DNA of 5,936 nucleotides from Candidatus Fermentibacteraceae bacterium. Lineage in GTDB: Bacteria; Fermentibacterota; Fermentibacteria; Fermentibacterales; JCC-6. Shown here piece after piece: positions 1 to 5,182 of the stretch (the first letter of the stretch is position 1; the number at the start of each line of letters is the position of its first letter). A program made the position numbers and the translations under genes. Under the pieces are notes generated by a model, which did no database searches, had not been told where the DNA came from, and worked only from the letters and a program-made list of their open reading frames with translations. The stretch spans positions 1-5,936 of the forward strand of contig JAUVJW010000132.1 in assembly GCA_030596465.1 (NCBI GenBank), read 5' to 3'.

Positions 1-21
1 AGCAGGGCGACAGCACTGGTC

Positions 22-125
<104 letters not shown>

Positions 126-315
126 TCTACTATTGCGTGCGCCGTATATGCTCAATCCGATAGAAAGTGTCAAGGGCAATTTGAAAATCCTGCATCTTAA
201 ACGAAAACATTAACATACCTCTACTTATATCCCAATTCCGCAATAATGATTCTCTTGTATTTCAGGATGAAATCTGTTATTTATCACTATTGTCAATCCA
301 CGCTTGCTTTAACTA
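126..315. other. 190-bp AT-rich spacer between tRNA-Gly and the TPR gene
   Basis: The left part holds the tRNA promoter on the minus strand. The rest shows no RNA gene or long inverted repeat. A weak plus-strand promoter candidate is TTGTCA (290-295) with TATTGT (314-319) at 18-bp spacing. A 26-codon ORF from ATG 267 to TAA 345-347 overlaps the TPR gene start in another frame but has no ribosome site. Confidence 0.5.
143..173 (-). promoter_or_regulatory. Predicted stable-RNA-type sigma70 promoter of tRNA-Gly
   Basis: On the minus strand a perfect TTGACA (168-173) is followed, 17 to 19 bases later, by an AT-rich -10 stretch that can be read as CATATA (145-150) or TATACG (143-148). A GC-rich stretch, CGGCGCACGC, comes next, and the tRNA begins about 18 bases beyond the -10. 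A GC-rich discriminator just after the -10 is typical of growth-rate- and ppGpp-controlled stable RNA promoters. The -35 is convincing. The -10 register is less certain. Confidence 0.6.
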
Positions 316-906
316 TTGTTATTAAAGGAGTTTATTATCAAGAGTAAGGCCGTAAAGAGACTCCTTGGAAGAGTTTCGGTATTCAGTTCTCAAGGTAAAT
401 GGGAAAAGGCTGAAGAAATTCTTGATAAACTTATTGTAGCCAAGCCCTGGAGCAAAGAACTACTCCTCCAAAAGGCCCATTTAAGAAAGAAGATGTGGAT
501 AGCCTCTGGTTGCGGAAATCACGAAATACTTGCGGACGCCCTTCGTCTTTTCTCCAAATGCCATCTTCTTACCGGCTCTGTTGAAGCTGGGATTAACTCC
601 GCTACTTTGCTACTCTTAAGCGGAAGAGAGAAAGAAGCATACAAAAGAGCCGAAGACACAGCACGTCATTGCAGACAACTGATAATCGAAAATGATATAA
701 AACATCAGGGAAGCTACGCTGTGACCATTGCGGAAGGTAACCTGCTGCGAGGCAGACTGGAAGCCGCAGAATCATGGTACAAAACTGCTATGTCCAAAAA
801 CAACCGTGTACCAGACCAGGCTATAGACAACATGAATCTACTACTGGATCATCTCGTTCCAGAACCGGAAATGGTAATCAGGCTGAAAGAGGCTGTGGGA
901 GCATGA
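316..906 (+). CDS. TPR-like helical repeat protein, possibly TRAFs-binding-domain (DUF4071) type
   Basis: This 196-residue soluble all-helical protein has no signal peptide or membrane segment. Helix pairs with TPR spacing are visible near residues 19-60 (GKWEKAEEILDKL core), 92-119 (GINSATLLLLSGREKEA) and 132-159 (IAEGNLLRGRLEAAESWYKTAM). The NSATLLLLSG and AEGNLLRG...WYKTA patterns resemble my memory of the bacterial TRAFs-binding (DUF4071) TPR-like domain. That is family recall, not an alignment. The expected role is protein-protein interaction; no catalytic motif is seen. At 196 residues it is short for that family, so it may be a minimal or truncated member. The extent uses TTG at 316. 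The strong ribosome site at 324-330 instead points to an ATT or ATC start at 334 or 337, which would remove 6 or 7 residues. A stop at 310-312 closes the frame upstream. It stands alone and converges on the SPOR lipoprotein with 1 bp between stops. Confidence 0.75.
   Translation: MLLKEFIIKSKAVKRLLGRVSVFSSQGKWEKAEEILDKLIVAKPWSKELLLQKAHLRKKMWIASGCGNHEILADALRLFSKCHLLTGSVEAGINSATLLLLSGREKEAYKRAEDTARHCRQLIIENDIKHQGSYAVTIAEGNLLRGRLEAAESWYKTAMSKNNRVPDQAIDNMNLLLDHLVPEPEMVIRLKEAVGA
324..330 (+). promoter_or_regulatory. Strong Shine-Dalgarno without a normal start codon after it
   Basis: AAAGGAG at 324-330 is a near-perfect ribosome binding site. No ATG, GTG or TTG follows at a usable distance in any frame. 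The in-frame codons at workable spacing are ATT (334) and ATC (337). The only normal in-frame start nearby is TTG at 316, which lies upstream of this site and has no good site of its own. Confidence 0.6.
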
Positions 907-907
907 T

Positions 908-1339
908 TTACCGCTGAACACTCCAGGCATCGGGATATCCGCTTGATCTCAGTTGAACTCTCAATCCATCGCTATCCGATGAGGTCGCAAAGGAACCAAC
1001 CCTGACCTTGTAGTAACTGCCAATATGATCCACAAATACCGGATAACCGGTTTGAGCAGCTATACTGTCGCGAAGGGTAAGTGCAGCATCCATTGAACCG
1101 CAGGCAGCCACCTGAATACTCCACGGACCGTTCAAGTCATCGGGTTCCTCTATTTCTGTGTCTCCTTCCGCTGGAAATCTTATGGTAGCCACTGGACCAA
1201 ATCCGGCAAAAGGATCTCCGGAATATCCCGGAGGGTCAGCATAAGGGTCAATGAATTCATCATTACTGTCATCTGAGGATGTGGTGGTTCCGCATCCGAA
1301 TAACAAAACAACAGACGAAAAGAGAAGAAGGTATTTCAT
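908..1339 (-). CDS. SPOR-domain lipoprotein
   Basis: This 143-residue protein begins with a lipoprotein signal peptide: MKY, a hydrophobic stretch, and lipobox L13-F14-G15-C16. Cys16 would be lipidated after cleavage by signal peptidase II. Residues 17-70 form a polar, acidic and Gly/Pro-rich linker that looks disordered. Residues 72-143 match the SPOR fold: an opening WSIQVAACGS, a central YYKVRVGSFAT and a closing RSSGYPDAWSV. SPOR domains bind peptidoglycan, usually strands stripped of stem peptides at division sites, so the protein likely sits in the periplasm on the outer membrane. It is the last gene of the operon. Its ATG overlaps the stop of the upstream gene in ATGA. Its ribosome site, GGAGGG at 1346-1351, is built from the upstream gene's last codons (EEGKK). 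The exact cellular role cannot be read from sequence. Confidence 0.88.
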   Translation of the reverse strand: MKYLLLFSSVVLLFGCGTTTSSDDSNDEFIDPYADPPGYSGDPFAGFGPVATIRFPAEGDTEIEEPDDLNGPWSIQVAACGSMDAALTLRDSIAAQTGYPVFVDHIGSYYKVRVGSFATSSDSDGLRVQLRSSGYPDAWSVQR

Positions 1340-2262
1340 TTCTTTCCCTCCTCTGCCCTGATGAATACATCAAGCAGGGGCAGCATTAATTCATGGTGGC
1401 CTGTAACCTCAACTGTCTGGCCACCCAGAGCGTTCACAGGACGCCTTACAACATTCAAAGTGGATCTGTACTGTCTGATCATATCAAAATCAGCTGTAGT
1501 AATATTCTCTACAGGAAAGCCAAGATTCCTTACAGAAGAAAGAGCTTTCAGGAAAACCTCCGGCATAACAACCGCACTTCCAGCATTAAGAACAACACCG
1601 TTAGCCAGATTGCCAACGACTTCCGCAAATGAGATGAAGTCTTTTTCGGCTTCCCGCCCAAGTGCTGACCAGTCAACATGGTGAACCGGATGAACTATAT
1701 CAGAACCAAGACAGGGATGAACAGTCACAGTGTTGCCGTTCTGTACAGCCGTTGCCATCGGGCTGATCACGACATTTCCACCATTCTCGATTATTTCCAG
1801 ACCAATACCGCGCCCTATACCTTGTCGATGGTCAAGAGCCTTGCCATAATGAATCGCAGTCTCCTCCCACATGCCGAAAGAGCCGTCTTTAATCCCGGCC
1901 TGCACATCCTCTGAAGTCGCCCCATACAATGCCATTTCAAGATCATGAATTGATCCTGCGCCATTGGTGGCCAGTGCAGTAAATACTCCGTCTTTCAACC
2001 ACCGGACAATGAGAGGACCAAGGCCGCACTTAATTACATGTCCTCCGTACATCAGCAGACGGGCTCCCCCTGCCTCTCTTGCTTTAACCAGGGCATGTGC
2101 AAGCTTTCGCATTTCCTGTACTGCAAGAATATCAGGCAAAGAACGGACAAATTCATTTACAGGTGTATCTGCATCCCACTCACCGGCAAGTAGATCTCTG
2201 GTAACTTTGGATGTTCTTCCAGAGAGACTTTTCAGCTTCAGTTCTTTTCTATCAAATATCAT
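1336..2262 (-). CDS. Conserved protein resembling the deoxyhypusine-synthase-like fold group
   Basis: This 308-residue cytoplasmic protein has no signal or membrane segment. Conserved-looking blocks are GGHVIKCGLGP (73-83), ATNGAGSIHDLE (98-109), GATSEDV (114-120), a His-rich HPCLGSDIVHPVHH (182-195) and GSAVVMPEVFLKAL (228-241). Gly-rich turns after hydrophobic strands suggest a Rossmann-like core. The 'atnGAgsiHDle' block recalls a widespread bacterial family distantly related to deoxyhypusine synthase (NAD-binding DHS-like fold). I do not see the catalytic Lys motif of true deoxyhypusine synthase, so the reaction is unknown and hypusination should not be assumed. The HD and HPVHH clusters could bind metal, which is inference. 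The ATG at 2260-2262 follows the full anti-SD match GGAGGTGA at 2272-2279, at somewhat long spacing. It overlaps truA by 11 bp and the downstream lipoprotein by 4 bp, so it is likely translationally coupled on both sides. Confidence 0.8.
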   Translation of the reverse strand: MIFDRKELKLKSLSGRTSKVTRDLLAGEWDADTPVNEFVRSLPDILAVQEMRKLAHALVKAREAGGARLLMYGGHVIKCGLGPLIVRWLKDGVFTALATNGAGSIHDLEMALYGATSEDVQAGIKDGSFGMWEETAIHYGKALDHRQGIGRGIGLEIIENGGNVVISPMATAVQNGNTVTVHPCLGSDIVHPVHHVDWSALGREAEKDFISFAEVVGNLANGVVLNAGSAVVMPEVFLKALSSVRNLGFPVENITTADFDMIRQYRSTLNVVRRPVNALGGQTVEVTGHHELMLPLLDVFIRAEEGKK

Positions 2263-2989
2263 GGGGATATCTCACCTCCGTAAGTGTCAGGCCACAAGCC
2301 GGTAATGAAGGACCGGCAAGTCTTTTATCAGCAGTATCGAGTATGACTTTTACTGTTTCCGGAGAGACTCTTCCGGTTCCAATTCTGAAAATAGTACCGG
2401 ACCAGATTCTAACCACACCCCTCAGAAACCTGTTGGCAGTAATGGTCAGTGTCCAGCCCCTGCTGTTTTCCACAACAGATGTTGATAAAACACTCATATC
2501 CCAGGTAGAGTTTCCCCCTCCTTCTCTGGCAAATCCCCGCCAGTTTGAATGACCCAGTGACAATTCAGCGGCGGTTCTCATGGCATCCGTATTGAGGTTA
2601 ATTACCCCTGGCTGGTATTCGTATCTGCTCTTCAAAGGGTGTTTGCCGGTTCCAATGTGATACTCATAACTCCTTGAAACAGCGTGGAATCTGGCATGAA
2701 ATTCGTTAACCACCCGCTCAAAAGAGAGACAGGAAATATCCCGGGGCAATATTGTGTTAAGTCCGTTTTCTATACGATCAAGTTCGTCGGGGTTAATATC
2801 AAAGTGAGCCGGCATAAATGCGGCGTGTACACCTGCATCAGTTCTACCGGCACCAGTAACCGCGATATGTCTGCCGCACATTCGTTCAAGGGCCTTCTCA
2901 ATCTCTCCCTGCACTGTGTTATCCCTTGGCTGTATCTGCCAGCCGGAATAGTCTGTTCCGTCAAACTCGAACAGTACAAGCAATCTCAT
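2252..2989 (-). CDS. truA: tRNA pseudouridine(38-40) synthase TruA
   Basis: TruA isomerises uridines 38, 39 and 40 in the anticodon stem-loop of many tRNAs to pseudouridine. The 245-residue length is normal for the family. The N-terminal strand FEFDGTDYSGWQIQP (8-22) and NTVQGEIEKAL (24-34) are typical. The catalytic motif GAGRTDAGVHA (47-57) carries the essential aspartate at residue 51. FHARFHAVSRSYEYHI is the usual second-half core block, and RFLRGVVRIWSGTIFRIG matches the C-terminal block. Nothing essential is missing. The ATG at 2987-2989 overlaps the upstream membrane gene's stop as ATGA. No clear Shine-Dalgarno precedes it (only GATGGTGTGG), so translation probably depends on coupling. 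The C-terminus overlaps the DHS-like gene by 11 bp. It is the second pseudouridine synthase in this operon. Confidence 0.96.
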   Translation of the reverse strand: MRLLVLFEFDGTDYSGWQIQPRDNTVQGEIEKALERMCGRHIAVTGAGRTDAGVHAAFMPAHFDINPDELDRIENGLNTILPRDISCLSFERVVNEFHARFHAVSRSYEYHIGTGKHPLKSRYEYQPGVINLNTDAMRTAAELSLGHSNWRGFAREGGGNSTWDMSVLSTSVVENSRGWTLTITANRFLRGVVRIWSGTIFRIGTGRVSPETVKVILDTADKRLAGPSLPACGLTLTEVRYPHDI

Positions 2990-3561
2990 CGTGCCACACC
3001 ATCAGCAATTCCGGAAATGGAAACAAGCAGAAATACCCAGGATACTACTGCTATTAAAACAGGTAATACACCGGAAGGTTGCCACTCTTGAACAACGGGA
3101 TTTGCTTCAGATACAGATTCGCCGGCAGTCTGTAGAATTCTGGAAAAAAGCGGAAGTTCGGAATTCTCCACCCAGAGTTGTCTGGCGTTAGATGCGGTAC
3201 TTCCCGCCATGAGCATCAACTCCGAAAGTTTTCCCGCAAAAGGAAATGGTCTTATTGATCGAAGAACCCCCGCGACACCGGCAGTACCCAGCTCTGAAGC
3301 AAAATAGGTACCGGGAGCCAGAGCACAAATCCACCGGAGAGACCTTAAAGCGCTTTGATTATTCCCAATATGGTAAGCCCATACAAGCAAAACAACTGGA
3401 GGAAATGAAAGGAAGAGAAGTCTTCGACAGTACTTCCACTTTCTCCCGGCAACAGCAGCAACTGGAAAAAGAATAAAAAAATAGAGAAAATCACTGGTGC
3501 AGACCATTGCCGAAACAGGAACAGTCAACAAAGCTGAGAAAAGCATATACTCAGCAGTCAT
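2986..3561 (-). CDS. Polytopic inner-membrane protein of unknown function
   Basis: I do not recognise this protein of about 191 residues. Hydrophobic segments lie near residues 5-22, 26-40, 48-65 and 166-186, with a fifth, weaker stretch around 76-100. Between them is a mainly amphipathic region (about 101-165) starting with basic VLRSIRP and containing FAGKLSELMLMAGSTASNARQLW. Several N-terminal helices, an amphipathic middle and one C-terminal helix loosely recall the EcfT/CbiQ transmembrane subunit of ECF transporters. No diagnostic motif is visible and no ATPase gene is nearby, so this is a weak idea. The upstream rluD-family gene ends TAG in the string TAGTGATG. Either GTG at 3564 (1-bp overlap) or ATG at 3561 (2-bp gap) could start it; I prefer ATG. 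There is no clear ribosome site, which again suggests coupling. Its stop overlaps truA by 4 bp. Confidence 0.8.
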   Translation of the reverse strand: MTAEYMLFSALLTVPVSAMVCTSDFLYFFILFPVAAVAGRKWKYCRRLLFLSFPPVVLLVWAYHIGNNQSALRSLRWICALAPGTYFASELGTAGVAGVLRSIRPFPFAGKLSELMLMAGSTASNARQLWVENSELPLFSRILQTAGESVSEANPVVQEWQPSGVLPVLIAVVSWVFLLVSISGIADGVAR

Positions 3562-3563
3562 CA

Positions 3564-4547
3564 CTATTTACCGGCGGAAACAGAGTCGAGTTTCTTCTGA
3601 ACCAGACGGAATTCTATTGGGGGTGCGGAATGAAATTCAAGTTCCTCACCGGTAATGGGATGGATAAATCCAAGGGTCTCGGCGTGAAGCATCTGATGGC
3701 TGGCAAGCCTGATAGCGTCCGCTGCCAGCTCCCGGTTTTCCCTTGTGGATGGAACACCTCTGGGGGACATTCCACCATACTTGATATCTGAGATAATGGG
3801 GCAATTTTTCATAACAGACATATGTACTCTTATCTGGTGGGTTCTACCTGTCTCAAGTCTGCATTCAATCAGGCTGGCAATAGAGTACTTTCTTAAAATT
3901 CTGTAATTTGTAACTGCCCTTCTGCCGCTTTCAATCACAGTCATCTTCTGCCGGTTATGTGGATCTCTTCCAATAGGCCCATCAATTCTTCCATGTGAAG
4001 GCGTTGGAAATCCCCAGCACAGGGCAACATATTTTCTCTTTACCGTTCTTGCAGCCAACTGCGCGGAAAGATGTCTGTGCGTTTCATCATCCTTTGCAAC
4101 CATCATCAGACCTGTGGTATCCTTGTCGAGTCTGTGAACAATACCTGGCCTCAGGTCCCCGGATATGCCTGAGAGTGTATCACGGCAGTGATAAAGCAAC
4201 GCATTAACAAGTGTTCCATTCCTTGTGCTGGGCGTGGGATGAACAACAAGCCCTGCATGCTTGTCAACAACAATCAGATGCGCGTCTTCATAGACGATAT
4301 CAATAGGAATATTCTCTGCGATAAGATCAATTGGCTCAGGATCCGGGATGTTAACAACAACAACCTGCTCGCTGTGCAAATGGGTTGACGGTTTGACCGG
4401 TGTCTCTCCGTCAACCCTGACATGACCATTCCTGATCAGTGTACTGATATAGCTTCTGCTAAGACCAATATCGTCCTGAAGAGCAAGAAAGCTGTCCAGC
4501 CTGAGACCGGAATCATCTTCCTCAATTCTATACTCAGGAGTACTCAA
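3564..4547 (-). CDS. RluD-family large-subunit rRNA pseudouridine synthase
   Basis: This enzyme forms pseudouridine in 23S rRNA. In E. coli, RluD makes positions 1911, 1915 and 1917 in helix 69, and RluC is a paralogue; the exact sites here cannot be set from sequence. Residues 6-66 form an S4 RNA-binding domain (SGLRLDSFLA, LSRSYISTLIRNGHVRVDG). The catalytic domain follows, with IVYEDAHLIVVDKHAGLVVHP (85-105), the signature HRLDKDTTGL (138-147) containing catalytic Asp141, and ETGRTHQIRVHM (232-243). The 327-residue length fits RluD. Start: TTG at 4545-4547 is the only reasonable choice, because the S4 domain begins at residue 6 and no ATG lies near. The ribosome site is weak (AGAGAG in the end of the upstream gene, 5 bp away), so expression is likely coupled to the parvulin gene. 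Confidence 0.94.
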   Translation of the reverse strand: MSTPEYRIEEDDSGLRLDSFLALQDDIGLSRSYISTLIRNGHVRVDGETPVKPSTHLHSEQVVVVNIPDPEPIDLIAENIPIDIVYEDAHLIVVDKHAGLVVHPTPSTRNGTLVNALLYHCRDTLSGISGDLRPGIVHRLDKDTTGLMMVAKDDETHRHLSAQLAARTVKRKYVALCWGFPTPSHGRIDGPIGRDPHNRQKMTVIESGRRAVTNYRILRKYSIASLIECRLETGRTHQIRVHMSVMKNCPIISDIKYGGMSPRGVPSTRENRELAADAIRLASHQMLHAETLGFIHPITGEELEFHSAPPIEFRLVQKKLDSVSAGK

Positions 4548-4552
4548 ATATT

Positions 4553-5026
4553 TTAGCTCTCTCTGTGAATCAGGTGATAGCCAAACTGGGTCTCAACGAT
4601 TCCAGAAGCTCCACCAACAGGCAGGCTGAATGCGGCCTCTTCAAAAGCGGGAACCATCGCGCCGCGGCCAAATTCACCAAGCATTCCACCATCAACACTG
4701 GAAGGGCAATCGGAGAAATCAACTGCTGCCTGAGTAAAATCAAGCTCTCCAGACTGAATTTTTCTGTCAATATCTTCAATAAGAGCAAGAGCATCATCCT
4801 GTGTGCGGTTGAAAGGACCCTCCACGGCACAACCATCGTAACAGATCAGTATGTGTCTTGCTGTAACTGATGTGAGAGGTCCTTCTTCCACCTGAATATC
4901 CTCCACTGGTTCTGTCTCTGTGGTTTCTACTGTTTCTGTTTCAATGTCTGCATCCGCAGCAGGTTCTTCCTGGCCACATGCAAAAATAAGAAGCATGGCG
5001 GGTATGAGATACAAAAGTTTCTTCAC
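4553..5026 (-). CDS. Pin1/parvulin-type peptidyl-prolyl isomerase lipoprotein
   Basis: This 157-residue protein has a lipoprotein signal peptide with lipobox I14-F15-A16-C17. An acidic Glu/Thr-rich linker (18-50) follows, then a single parvulin domain (about 54-157). It would catalyse cis-trans isomerisation of prolyl bonds in exported proteins from a membrane anchor in the periplasm. The domain tracks human Pin1 closely: ARHIL (56-60, catalytic-type His58), DFSDCPSS (103-110, Cys107 at the Pin1 active-site cysteine), GGMLGEFGRGAMVPAFEEAAFSL, and FGYHLIHR (149-155, His151). It lacks the long SurA or PrsA arms. Cys62 and Cys66 form an unusual CYDGC right after the first strand. Start: GTG at 5024-5026 with AAGGAGA at 5031-5037 is well supported and gives a proper signal peptide. 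It is the first gene of the operon, behind a predicted promoter at 5065-5093. Confidence 0.93.
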   Translation of the reverse strand: MKKLLYLIPAMLLIFACGQEEPAADADIETETVETTETEPVEDIQVEEGPLTSVTARHILICYDGCAVEGPFNRTQDDALALIEDIDRKIQSGELDFTQAAVDFSDCPSSVDGGMLGEFGRGAMVPAFEEAAFSLPVGGASGIVETQFGYHLIHRES

Positions 5027-5064
5027 GATTTCTCCTTGTTTGAGGAATAGGGTTTCAGCGGTGG

Positions 5065-5093
5065 AATATAGCCTCTTTTTAAAGAGTTGACAC
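5065..5093 (-). promoter_or_regulatory. Predicted sigma70 promoter of the six-gene operon
   Basis: On the minus strand the -10 TATATT (5065-5070, five of six consensus bases) lies 17 bp from a -35-like GTGTCA (5088-5093, four of six). The transcript would start near 5058, leaving about 30 nt before the GTG start of the parvulin gene. The -35 shares bases with the divergent promoter on the other strand. Confidence 0.5.
5073..5086. promoter_or_regulatory. Small inverted repeat in the operon promoter, possible operator
   Basis: CTCTTT (5073-5078) and AAAGAG (5081-5086) are exact inverted arms around TT. The repeat fills most of the spacer between the -10 and -35 of the minus-strand promoter and abuts the plus-strand -35. 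A protein bound here could affect both promoters. With 6-bp AT-rich arms it could also be chance. Confidence 0.25.
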
Positions 5094-5116
5094 AGATAGA
5101 GGTCGCAACCGATAGT
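5087..5116 (+). promoter_or_regulatory. Predicted sigma70 promoter of the aminotransferase gene
   Basis: A perfect TTGACA (5087-5092) is followed after 18 bp by GATAGT (5111-5116, four of six consensus bases). An alternative -10, TAGTAT (5113-5118), would need a 20-bp spacer. Transcription from about 5123 would give a leader of roughly 60 nt before the TTG start. The -35 is strong; the -10 is only fair. Confidence 0.45.
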
Positions 5117-5182
5117 ATGAGTGTGTATTGAAATCCTTATTGTATTGTTTTACATAAGAAATAACAAGAAAGGGGTTCCACA

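Noticed and set aside
345..347. prfB-like programmed +1 frameshift joining the 267 ORF to the TPR gene
   Set aside because: The Shine-Dalgarno is about 14 nt from the stop instead of about 3, no CUU-UGA-type slippery site is present, and the short ORF shows no TPR-like sequence.
1214..1233. CTCCGG...CCGGAG inverted repeat as a regulatory hairpin
   Set aside because: It lies within the Pro/Gly-rich linker of the SPOR lipoprotein, has short arms and no T tract, and is likely a by-product of codon content.
1361..2552. Several plus-strand open frames opposite the DHS-like and truA genes
   Set aside because: They lie antisense to genes with clear family motifs, show no domain or ribosome site, and have composition expected of shadow frames.
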